A DNA stretch of 64,000 nucleotides, taken from positions 8,056 through 72,055 of the forward strand of contig CAZTCQ010000001.1 in the NCBI GenBank assembly GCA_964612525.1, in the 5' to 3' direction. Positions 16,583 through 25,768 of the stretch are shown here, piece after piece. The DNA is from JAGNRR01 sp964612525 (GTDB lineage Bacteria; Bacteroidota; Bacteroidia; Chitinophagales; Chitinophagaceae). Both the position numbers and the translations under genes were made by a program. A model generated the notes under the pieces. The model did not search any database. It worked only from the letters and a program-made list of their open reading frames with translations, and was not told the DNA's origin. Numbering within the stretch: position 1 is the stretch's first letter; every line of letters begins with the position of its first letter.

Positions 16583-19199
16583 CTACTTTCTAACTGTTAG
16601 TTGAACCGTTTGATTCATTGAAGCATTACCGATTTGCAATAAATAATTTCCATTGGAAAGGCCGTTAAACTGCAAGCTTACCGTATGTTCTCCTTTTTCA
16701 AATTTTTGATTCGTTACGAATTGCCTCACCGTTTTACCCGTCATGTCCNNNNNNNNNNNNNNNNNNNNNNNNNNNNNNNNNNNNNNNNNNNNNNNNNNNN
16801 NNNNNNNNNNNNNNNNNNNNNNNNNNNNNNNNNNNNNNNNNNNNNNNNGTGCTGGTCGAAAATTTAAAAATTCCATTCGTCCCAAAGGAATTATCAAGGC
16901 TACCATTTGAATTTAAACGTAAGGCATAGAGTTCATTTAAGGGTAGACTAGCATTTATCTGTGCATTGCCCATAATCATAATTTTCCCATCAGGTTGCAC
17001 GGTGAGTGTATTGCCTTCATCCTTAAACCCATTAATACTGAAGGTAGTATACCCATTACCGTTAAATGAATTATCTATACTTCCGTTGCTATTGTAGCGC
17101 GCCACTAATATATCTCTAACGCCATTAGATTGTCTATAACCCGAAGCTACAATCTTACCATCAGATTGAATTCTGTGCTGCCAGAAAACAGATGAATCAG
17201 GTTGAATGTTAAACAGGGCAACGCCATCTTGATTAAATGTTGAATCTGGCACACCGGTTTCGAGCCAACGCATTAAATAGCCTTGACTAAAAGTATCAGG
17301 AATAATTCTAGTCATGCCAGAAATTATCGGTTTGTCATCTGATTGAACGGACAAGTCTTGAGGTAAAAAGAAAGAAAATACGGCTTGATATCTCAATATG
17401 GCCTGACCGGGCAAGTTCTGAAGATCATTAGCAAAAGTAGTGTCGCCTTGTCCATCGGCTGTGTACCTAAACAAAGCAATGTCTCTATTGCGTGAAGAAT
17501 TACCGTAAATGCGTCCTTTGCTATCTTGTGCAATGGAAGTATGAAAATCTCTGTTATATAGATGGTCGGCTGTTGAAAATCCATTGGTTGCAAAAGAGCT
17601 ATCCACTCGGCCATCCGAAAAAAGCCTAGCTACTCGAAATCTATTTCCATTTCCGTTATGGCCGGATACAATTAGTTTTCCATCGGTTTGTTCTAGCACA
17701 TCATGAATAGTAGCAAAACGATTAAAGGTTTCCAATCCATTTCTTCCAAAGCTTTGATCGAGATTACCGTTATTTTCTATTTTAGAAATCAAACCTAATC
17801 TTGACTGAGCAAAAAAGTTAGTACTTGGTATTCCGGATTGTCCTACCATTACGTAGCGGTTTTTATTCTCGGTCATACAAATCCCAAAGGAGTAATCTGC
17901 AGCCAATCCGATAGATCGATCAGCAATGCCTTGGTTTCCAAAACTATTGTCCAAGGTCTGCGAGAGATTGAAACGATGAAGCGACGTTTGAAAATTAGTA
18001 TTAAGTTGACTGGTATTCGAGCCTGTCATAATTATTTTAGAATTGTCCGTAAGTAACATAAAGCGCGAGAGCCCATTAAAAATATTGGGTCTGGCATTAT
18101 AAGTGCCGGCTGTTCCAAAACCAGTATCGAAGGTGCCGATTGGCGTATAACGATACACATTGTAGTTCAATAAGTTGTTTACGTAGATTCTGTCTTGATT
18201 ATCAGTTACAATCTTTCCACTGTTACCCATGGTATTGTAAGTGGCAATTCCGTTGGCTCCAAACGTACTATCCAAAGCTCCTGTACTTTTTAAGCGTCCC
18301 ATGCATAAAAAATCATTATTGGATAGTACTCGATGTCCTCCAAAAAGAATGGTACTATCATTAATCAACTTTAAATCACCAACAATACTTTGAACCGGTG
18401 AACCAAAAATATGATAGAAGGAGTGAAAGGACCCATTGTTACCAAATGAACTATCGATTACTCCATTTTGTTTAAATTTGATAAAACTAAAACTTGAAGC
18501 ATTATCACGTTTGTAGCAAGATATAATTGAGCTATCCGGCATTGCAAGTGTATGAATAGAATAAGATGGGTCCATCTCGAAGGTTGTGTCCACACCTCCC
18601 GAATTGAAACTCGGGTCAATTTGTCCATTCGGAAGATAGCGACTTTGATAGAGGTTATAATCTGGCGTCATCATTCGGTACCGAGCGCTAACCACAATAT
18701 TTTGAGATACATCTAACACCATATCCTGCAATAAAATATCATTAAAATTAGGACTCGTAAAACTAAGTAAGCCACCTGAGCCAAACGAAGGATTGATTAC
18801 GCCAAAGGTGTCAACTTGTCGAATGGTAGCTCTGCTACCTGCATTATTTTTGAAACGAGTATAGCCTACATAAAGTTTTCCGTCCGTAGATAGTTTTAAC
18901 AAGTGAGCGGAAAAGTAGAGGCTAGTGTCACTAGGAAAAGTAAGTAAACCATTATTACCAAAGCTTGCATCCGGCGTTCCATCGTGTTCGTAAGCTAATA
19001 CAAAAGGGTAGTAGTAATAGTTATTTTGATAATTGCCCGTGACATAATATTTGCCACTAGGACTTTCTACAATTCCAGTTGAAGCTGAAATTCCAGCATT
19101 TCCGATTATGGAAATTCCGTTATTCCCAAACGAAGGGTCCAGCTGAGCTTGTGCTTGAATAGATATTACTAATACTAAAAGGGATAGAATTTTTTTCAT
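16583..19199 (-). CDS. Secreted delta-60-repeat protein with T9SS type A sorting domain (interrupted by an assembly gap)
   Basis: Signal peptide MKKILSLLVLVISIQAQAQ, then about 15 repeats of roughly 50 residues, each with an LDxSFGxNG signature (for example LDPSFGNNGI at residue 20). They alternate with QxDGKIxVxG strands, as in the delta-60 family, which probably forms beta-propellers. The piece after the N gap (16583 to about 16748) holds the end of a type A sorting domain: DMTGKTVRQF, then SNGNYLLQIG and a basic last residue. The gap removes the sorting domain's start (the usual YPNP motif) and the linker. The two pieces are out of frame only because the N count is arbitrary. Likely a surface or secreted T9SS cargo; function unknown. 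Confidence 0.82.
16749..16848. other. Assembly gap, 100 N, true gap of unknown length
   Basis: Unlike the other three gaps, the flanks (ending TCATGTCC and starting GTGCTGGTCG) are not duplicates, so sequence is really missing. From the protein it should hold the front of the T9SS sorting domain. Confidence 0.8.
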
Positions 19200-19277
19200 G
19201 ACTAAAGGGTTTCGATTAAAATTAAACTATTTGCGTTATATCACAGAGCTATTGATCTACTAAATAAATTTATTGTA

Positions 19278-19310
19278 CAAAAAAATCCGTCACCCTTACA
19301 AGAGTGACGG
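19278..19310 (-). terminator. Rho-independent terminator of secDF
   Basis: On the minus strand an 11-pair stem (CCGTCACTCTT with AAGGGTGACGG, one G-U pair) is followed by an A then at least seven T. It lies 25 bases after the secDF stop. Confidence 0.9.
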
Positions 19311-19334
19311 ACCAAATTTCTTACGAATGAAAGA

Positions 19335-22300
19335 TTAAGCTTCTTCCTTCAGCGCTTTAATTTTAGCTTCTTTATCTTCTTCTTTTGTAAGCTTGTCTGA
19401 TTTGTCAAGATCTACTAAAACAGGAGCTGCTACAAATACTGAAGAGTAGGTACCTGTTATCACACCAATCATCATCGCAAATGAGAAACCACGGGTTACC
19501 TCGCCTCCAAAAATAAATAGAATTAGAAGAGTAAGGAATACCGTCAATGAAGTCATGATGGTACGACTCATGGTATCGTTAATCGCAGAGTTGATTACTT
19601 CAGTTTTGCTACTACCAGGTCTTTTGCGGAAGTATTCACGAATACGGTCAAATACAACCACGGTATCATTCATGGAGAAACCAATTACCGTCAAAATTGC
19701 CGCAATAAAGTGCTGATCAATTTCCATCGCAAAAGGAACAAAGTTTCGAGCGAATGAGAATACAGCTAAGGTTACTAATACATCATGTAGCAAGGCAATT
19801 ACTGTTCCTAACGAATATTGCCAACGACGGAATCGCAATAGGATGTAAGTCATAATCAATAAGATAGAAATCAAGGTTGCGTAGATGGCACCTTTTTTCA
19901 AATCATCTGATATTGTAGGAAGTACCGTTTGAGAACTCAAGATTACATCGGATTTGAATTTCTCAATACTCACTTCTTTCCCTAGGTAATTTCCTTTTTG
20001 AAGACCAGTATAAAGGTTATTGATAACCTCGTTCTCAACTCCTTTGCTAGGATCTTTTATTTTATAGGCCGTAGTAATATTTACTTGATTGGCATTACCG
20101 ATTGTTTTTACAATAGGAAATTCGCCACCAAAGCTTTCTTTCAAATCTTTACGAACTCCTTGCGTCTCAACTGCTTTAGCCAAACGAACCGTATAAGAAC
20201 GACCACCAGCAAATTCTACACCATAGTCAAATCCGTTGAAGAGAGCGGCGATACCTAAAAGGGCTACAACAGCCGAGATTATATACGCTTTCTTTCTCCA
20301 CTCAATAAATTTGAAATTGAACGTTCGGAATAGTTTTTTAGATACTCCAGTGAAGTAGCTTAAATGACGCCCTTTACCAGTCATAATATCGGTAAACAAA
20401 CGAGAAACCATGATACCACAGAAAAGTGATAGCAAAAGACCAATTATTTGAGTGGTTGCAAATCCAAGTACAGGTCCAAGACCAAATATGAAAAGAATTA
20501 CGGCTGTAATTAAATTCGTGAAGTGACCATCCAAAACAGGAGCGTACGATCTTTTATAACCTTCGTCGATTGCGTCTTCGTAGCTTCTGCCGTCGGCCAG
20601 TTCTTCTTTGATTCTTTCAAAGATGATAACGTTTGCATCCACGGCCATACCAATGGTTAATACCAAACCAGCAATACCAGCAGCAGTCAAGGAAGCGCCC
20701 AATGCGCTCAAAACACCAATCGTGAACAGTAAGTTTAATATTAAAGCAATGTTGGCTACCCAACCACCAGAGTTGTAGTAAAGCAACATCAATATGAAAA
20801 TGATTAGGAACGAGATACCAAAAGATAATTTACCTCCTTGAATCGCTTCCTTACCCAAAGTAGGACCCACCACTTGCTCTTGAACAATTTTGGCAGGAGC
20901 CGCTAGTTTACCTGTTTTTAAAACATTGGCAACATCCTTAGCTTCTTCGATACCAAAGTCACCCGTGATACTTGAGCGGCCTCCCGTGATTTGCTGACGT
21001 GGAGCCGGAGCAGAATATACTACGTCATCCAAAACGATGGCAATAGGTTTGTCGATATTTTTCTCTGTAAGTTTAGCCCACTTTACACCGCCTTTATTGT
21101 TCATCTGCATGATAATCTCGGCATTACCAAATTGATCAAAATCAGCAAATGCTTTTTCAATCGCATCTCCATCCAATGGAGCTTTGTCGTTATTAGGAGA
21201 TTGTTTTTTCAAAGCATATAATACAATAAATCCTCCTTCAGTAGCTTCTTTATTGGCTATTCCGTAAGCAAATTTCAAATCTCTTGGAAATTCACGCATG
21301 ACAACTTCGTTGCGCAACAATTTATTAAAGGCAACAGTATCCGCAATTCTGATATAGGAAACTCTACATTCGTTCACTACTTTTCCAGTCTCAGGATTGT
21401 TGCGTACTTCAAACCCGCCCGCTAAGTAAAAACGGAACGGATTCAATTTTCTTGCTTTAATTTCTTTTTCAGCTTGGCTCAGTTTAGAAAAACCTGCGGT
21501 GTCCGAATCGTCACCTGCATCCGCCGTTCCTCCAAGAAGGTCAGAGACACTACCATCAACGGTAGAATCTTTTACGTTAGCTGTTTTAGTAATACTTTGG
21601 CTTGTATCTGTCGCACTGGCTTCAGTGGTGCCGCCTTTACTCTTATTGTACGTTTTTAATGCTTCGTCCGCATCCACAATGTTTTGCCCAATCTCATGAA
21701 GAGAGTAGGTTTCCCAAAATTCTAGGTTAGCGGTAGCTTGCAAATATCTGCGAACTTTTTCAGGATTTTGCACACCTGCCAATTCCACTGTAATTATACC
21801 TTTATCTTTTTCAGCATTTAAAGTAGGCTGACTGACACCAAATTGATCAATACGCTTAGTAATTACATTTGTGGTGCGATCAAAAGCTTCATTTGCCTCA
21901 CGACGCAAAGAACTAATCACTTCTTCGTTGCTTGAATTAAAACTCAACTTCTCAGAAGAATTCTTAACAAACAAAGGAGCCAATTTTCCATTCGGGTTTA
22001 ATTCATTATAAGCTTGACTGAATAAAGTAATGAAATCAGCGCCACTATTTGCTTTCTTTTGATTGGCCGTGCTAATGGCTGTGTTTAGAGTAGGATCTTT
22101 GGGATTGTTGCTTAGCTTGCGCACCAAATCATCAATACCAACTTCGAGTACTACGTTCATTCCACCTTGTAAGTCTAATCCAAGATTAAGTTCTTGCTCC
22201 TTACACTCCTTATAAGAAGTTCCTAAAAGAGGGTAGGCTTTCTCAGTTTGTTGGCTGTCCAACATGAAGCGCGTTTTGTCTAAAATAGCAAAATTGAGCG

Positions 22301-22460
22301 CATCGCCACTTAGATCTGGCTTTTGCTGCTTAATCTGCGAAGCCGCTTTGGCTTTGACTTTACTTTCAAAATTTCGGGTTACAAGCGTAAAAGATAGCTG
22401 GTAAAGCGAAATAAGTATCAATGCTATGGTGAAGAACCATACTAATCCTTTTAATTTCAT
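19335..22460 (-). CDS. secDF: Fused protein translocase subunit SecDF
   Basis: 1041 residues with SecD and SecF joined in one chain, as is usual in Bacteroidota. SecD part: first membrane helix at residues 6-26, LNLGLDLQGGMNVVLEV at about 93, a large periplasmic P1 domain with a low-complexity Ser/Thr/Asp insert at about 265-325, then six membrane segments including GMAVDANVIIFERIKEE. SecF part from about 700: FDYGVEFAGGRSYTVRL and later GFSMNDTVVVFDRIREYFRK. SecDF uses the proton gradient to help pull exported proteins out of SecYEG, and would serve the many signal-peptide proteins here. It stands alone, with a strong terminator downstream. Confidence 0.97.
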   Translation of the reverse strand: MKLKGLVWFFTIALILISLYQLSFTLVTRNFESKVKAKAASQIKQQKPDLSGDALNFAILDKTRFMLDSQQTEKAYPLLGTSYKECKEQELNLGLDLQGGMNVVLEVGIDDLVRKLSNNPKDPTLNTAISTANQKKANSGADFITLFSQAYNELNPNGKLAPLFVKNSSEKLSFNSSNEEVISSLRREANEAFDRTTNVITKRIDQFGVSQPTLNAEKDKGIITVELAGVQNPEKVRRYLQATANLEFWETYSLHEIGQNIVDADEALKTYNKSKGGTTEASATDTSQSITKTANVKDSTVDGSVSDLLGGTADAGDDSDTAGFSKLSQAEKEIKARKLNPFRFYLAGGFEVRNNPETGKVVNECRVSYIRIADTVAFNKLLRNEVVMREFPRDLKFAYGIANKEATEGGFIVLYALKKQSPNNDKAPLDGDAIEKAFADFDQFGNAEIIMQMNNKGGVKWAKLTEKNIDKPIAIVLDDVVYSAPAPRQQITGGRSSITGDFGIEEAKDVANVLKTGKLAAPAKIVQEQVVGPTLGKEAIQGGKLSFGISFLIIFILMLLYYNSGGWVANIALILNLLFTIGVLSALGASLTAAGIAGLVLTIGMAVDANVIIFERIKEELADGRSYEDAIDEGYKRSYAPVLDGHFTNLITAVILFIFGLGPVLGFATTQIIGLLLSLFCGIMVSRLFTDIMTGKGRHLSYFTGVSKKLFRTFNFKFIEWRKKAYIISAVVALLGIAALFNGFDYGVEFAGGRSYTVRLAKAVETQGVRKDLKESFGGEFPIVKTIGNANQVNITTAYKIKDPSKGVENEVINNLYTGLQKGNYLGKEVSIEKFKSDVILSSQTVLPTISDDLKKGAIYATLISILLIMTYILLRFRRWQYSLGTVIALLHDVLVTLAVFSFARNFVPFAMEIDQHFIAAILTVIGFSMNDTVVVFDRIREYFRKRPGSSKTEVINSAINDTMSRTIMTSLTVFLTLLILFIFGGEVTRGFSFAMMIGVITGTYSSVFVAAPVLVDLDKSDKLTKEEDKEAKIKALKEEA

Positions 22461-22562
22461 CAGTGGTGTAGTTTGTTAAAATGCGTAATTTTAGCGTGCG
22501 AATATACGCTTTTTACCCAAAAAAGCATTTAATATGTATTTTAATGTAGCCTAGCCGCGATG

Positions 22563-24962
22563 CTACTTTTCTACAATACCTTTCCAACTGTTTCCACAGC
22601 CGTTAATTAGTTTTCCATTTTCGGTAATTTCTACCTGGGCCTTTCGTTTTACTCGTATGCTACTTCCCTTGGACATATAAACAGGGCAATCAATAATCAG
22701 CTTAGCTCGGCCTCTGAGCAAGATGTCTTGATTGACGACTTTTGCTTCGCCCTTTGGGGCTGAAAAGATTGTACTTCCGCGCAGAATTAGTGGATTTTTA
22801 TCTTTAATTATGGGCAAATCCGTTTCCCATAATCCTCTGCCATACGTGGCCGCCAGTAGTTTTCCTCGACAATAGTTTATTTCCAACTCCCCAATTAGCG
22901 TATTGGGTAACTTATCACTAAATCGTTGCCACTGATACCCGCTACCTCGCTTAAAGTAGATGCCTTGATCAGTAGCGGCAAATATTGACTCATAACTTCC
23001 TTCTAAAAAAATCAAGTCCTGAATGGCGAAGACTGGCAATCCTTGTGATGAATTCGTCCATGTTTTTCCTCCATCAGAAGTCTCAACTACCCGTACTGTC
23101 TCTTTGCACATGTCATCATACGATCCTATATAACCGAACCCAATCCACACCTTATCTTCATCATAGGGTGAAATACAAATACTCTGAATTCGTTTCTTTT
23201 GCCTTTTGCCATTGACGATAATATTTTTACTGATATCTTCCCAGCTTTTTCCGCCGTCCTCACTTTTGATAAGCTGTCCCCACAAACCAGACATATAAAT
23301 AATCTTAGCATTAGAAGCGCAAACGTCAATAGCTGCTGCTTTGTGAGATAAGGGAGTTTTGTGTTGAATCCATTTGCCATTTTTCTCTGGCAAATGATAT
23401 AATTTTTTAGCGGCAAAAAACAAATCCCCGTCTGGATGGGTAATTAAGGTCTTTCTATTGTTCGCGTCGCCATCTACTATCCTTGTGTTGTTTTTAAACG
23501 GTACAATATCATTGGTCGAAAAATACAAACTATGAGAATTATACTGACCGTAAACCAAGCCGGGAATATTTTTTGAGTAGGCCACATCGTATCCATCTCC
23601 TCTCACATTGTGCGACCATTTTTTTGTCTCTGGTTCAAAAGTCATTAGTGAATTATCCTGAGCTCCGGCCGTAATAACGCCTGTAAAAGGAGAAGAACCC
23701 AAACCATAAAATTGAGTAAGTTGTAACTCCCGGCCATTTAAATTTCTAAAGGTTTCACCTCCATTATTCGAAAAGGACAAACCTCCATCCGTACCTAAGT
23801 AGATATGATCTTGAGTGCCATCCACCGAAAATTTTGTAATCTGCATACTTCGTATGTCTACGTGTGGCACGCTATTGTAGCCAAAACTATAAGGAAACAT
23901 TTTTTTGAATGTTTTACCTCCATCAATTGATTTGTATAAATAAACGCCCGCTAAGTACTGAATAGATTTGTTTAAGGGATTAATTTTTAAGCCCCGAAAC
24001 CAATGCAGGCTGCTGCCACTTAGTGCTCCTCGATTAGGAACCTTAGCATTGGTAACTTTTCCTTGAAGGTAGTCATATGTGTATACAAAAAACTCATCTG
24101 AGTTATAATGACTGGCTGAAAGTAGGAGGGTGCCATTCCCATTCGGATTGATTTGAATGGCTTCAAAACCATTTTGGTCAGTGCTTGTTCTTTGCTCATT
24201 CAATAGTAATGGTGTTAAATCTTTAATCGAACCATTGTCAAGAGAATAGGTATAAAGTTTGGCATTTTCGTTACCTCGAGAAGTAAATTTTTGCTTGGTG
24301 CTAAAATAGAGGAGTGCTTGTTTTGGCTCATAAAAAATACGGCGAATTTCTCTTTCTTTCAGTTTCAATCCTCCGACGATTGTTTTTTCTTTTAGAAGTG
24401 GCTGCCAACTTTCACCCTTGTTTTTTGATAAATAAATACTCTTATTGCTTCTTACAAACAATAGGTTTTTGTGTTGAAGAAATTCAAAAAAAGCAGGTTG
24501 AAATCGTTGCTCGGCTCCTTGAACTTTTTTCTGAACCCATGTTTTACCTCCGTCTGTTGATTTTAAAATTCCAAAATTCGGTGTGTCATACCATTCATTA
24601 TTGCTAGCGGTGGCGATTAATATCTCATACGGCCTTTTAGAATAATCCACAATAATATCATTCACACCAATAATGGGGGCCGGAGTTTGATCTGTCAGGC
24701 TACTCCAACTCTGGCCGCGATTGGTGGTGTGCATTAAAGCTCCCGTAGGGCTCGCGACAAAAATCTCATTGGAATCCTTGGGGTTTATGCTCATGCAAAT
24801 TACGTTCCCAAATCGTTGATGCATCAATTCATCATCTGTGTTTACTGGACCCAAAAATTGCCAATTGGCTTTTTGATTACTTTGATTAAAACAATCGTAG
24901 TCAAACTGTGCAAAAGCATAGGAGTTACAAAGTGTAAAAAGTAGACAGAGAAATAATCGCAT
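22563..24962 (-). CDS. Secreted BNR/sortilin-like beta-propeller protein
   Basis: 799 residues with a signal peptide (MRLFLCLLFTLCNSYAFAQ). At least eight Asp-box/BNR repeats of the form SxDGGKTWxxxxxxL are visible (TTNRGQSWSSL, STDGGKTWVQK, SIDGGKTFKKM, SEDGGKSWEDI and others). They predict one or two propellers like those in VPS10/sortilin and PSII-stability-factor-like proteins. The last 75 residues differ: they hold a short repetitive segment ending NGCGNSWKGIVEK, resembling the start of a beta-helix or capping motif seen in large Bacteroidota surface proteins. No T9SS sorting domain is seen. It is the last gene of a run with a related propeller protein and a nucleotidyltransferase-like protein. 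Glycan binding is possible but not shown. Confidence 0.75.
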   Translation of the reverse strand: MRLFLCLLFTLCNSYAFAQFDYDCFNQSNQKANWQFLGPVNTDDELMHQRFGNVICMSINPKDSNEIFVASPTGALMHTTNRGQSWSSLTDQTPAPIIGVNDIIVDYSKRPYEILIATASNNEWYDTPNFGILKSTDGGKTWVQKKVQGAEQRFQPAFFEFLQHKNLLFVRSNKSIYLSKNKGESWQPLLKEKTIVGGLKLKEREIRRIFYEPKQALLYFSTKQKFTSRGNENAKLYTYSLDNGSIKDLTPLLLNEQRTSTDQNGFEAIQINPNGNGTLLLSASHYNSDEFFVYTYDYLQGKVTNAKVPNRGALSGSSLHWFRGLKINPLNKSIQYLAGVYLYKSIDGGKTFKKMFPYSFGYNSVPHVDIRSMQITKFSVDGTQDHIYLGTDGGLSFSNNGGETFRNLNGRELQLTQFYGLGSSPFTGVITAGAQDNSLMTFEPETKKWSHNVRGDGYDVAYSKNIPGLVYGQYNSHSLYFSTNDIVPFKNNTRIVDGDANNRKTLITHPDGDLFFAAKKLYHLPEKNGKWIQHKTPLSHKAAAIDVCASNAKIIYMSGLWGQLIKSEDGGKSWEDISKNIIVNGKRQKKRIQSICISPYDEDKVWIGFGYIGSYDDMCKETVRVVETSDGGKTWTNSSQGLPVFAIQDLIFLEGSYESIFAATDQGIYFKRGSGYQWQRFSDKLPNTLIGELEINYCRGKLLAATYGRGLWETDLPIIKDKNPLILRGSTIFSAPKGEAKVVNQDILLRGRAKLIIDCPVYMSKGSSIRVKRKAQVEITENGKLINGCGNSWKGIVEK

Positions 24963-24967
24963 GAGTA

Positions 24968-24975
24968 CGAATATA
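24968..24975 (-). promoter_or_regulatory. -7-like box (TATATTCG) before the propeller gene
   Basis: One mismatch from TAnnTTTG, ending five bases before the ATG at 24962. Could allow separate short-leader expression of this gene. Confidence 0.35.
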
Positions 24976-25024
24976 AATCTCTTCTTGGTTTTAAGATTCT
25001 AGTGGTACGTTAAACCTGTTAACC

Positions 25025-25750
25025 TTAAGAATTTGAATCAGCTATTTTTTGAGGCTCTTTCTCAAAAATAATAGGAAAATCTTTTTTTGCTTTTTCTCCC
25101 ATTCCTTCTTCCGAAAAATCTAAAAAATACCCCTCGGAAATCATTCCTATAAAATCTCTTTCTTGGGTGTGCGTTTTTAAATAATGTTCTTCAAAAGAAA
25201 ACTCCAATGGAAAATTCACATTCAAAAAGGAAGGCCTAAACATACAGTACATTCCGCTCAGGCGCAATCCGCTTTTATTACTTTCACCAGTAACAAATTC
25301 GCTAACAAAATTTTCCTCATTTAGGTTAGCCGTTAGTTTAGATTCATTATTTTCTTTGTGAACAAGAGCTAAGGTCACATCGCCCATTTTTGTTTGTTGC
25401 CATGCGATAAAGTCATCCAGGTTCACGTCAAAAAAAGTATGACCATTCATTATCAGCACATCCGGTGTGTCGGAATATTGCAAAGATTGTAATACGGCAT
25501 GGCCACTACCCAAGTATTTTTCTTGTTCAGCAAAATCGAAAGCGAAGGAAAACGTCTCTCGATTAGAAGAGATGTAAGATTTGAACTCTTCTTTTTGAGT
25601 ACTAATTGAAAAGATTACTTTACAAATATGAAATCGTCTGAGATAGGCTGACAGGTAGCTGATAAACGGCTTTCCATTTATCTCTCTCATGCAGTAGAGC
25701 TTACCTTCCTTGTCAGTTTCATGGCAAAGTATGATACAATCTTTATGCAT
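25025..25750 (-). CDS. Nucleotidyltransferase-like protein with degenerate active site
   Basis: 241 residues aligning by eye with the sugar-1-phosphate nucleotidyltransferase fold, closest in layout to the HddC/RfbA-type guanylyl- and thymidylyl-transferases. NGKPFISYLSAYLRRFHICK (25-44) matches the usual KPhLxYLIxxLxxxGI region and EQEKYLGSGHAVLQSLQY (75-92) matches the GTGGAI segment. But the nucleotide loop GGxGTRL is absent (residues 6-18 read IILCHETDKEGKL), and the metal-binding Asp of LNGDTFF is His104 (MNGHTFFDVNL). So it is probably not catalytic as a normal transferase. It sits between two propeller genes, 18 bases after the first. It may be a regulatory or binding paralogue. Confidence 0.65.
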   Translation of the reverse strand: MHKDCIILCHETDKEGKLYCMREINGKPFISYLSAYLRRFHICKVIFSISTQKEEFKSYISSNRETFSFAFDFAEQEKYLGSGHAVLQSLQYSDTPDVLIMNGHTFFDVNLDDFIAWQQTKMGDVTLALVHKENNESKLTANLNEENFVSEFVTGESNKSGLRLSGMYCMFRPSFLNVNFPLEFSFEEHYLKTHTQERDFIGMISEGYFLDFSEEGMGEKAKKDFPIIFEKEPQKIADSNS

Positions 25751-25768
25751 AATTTCTGATTTTAAAAA

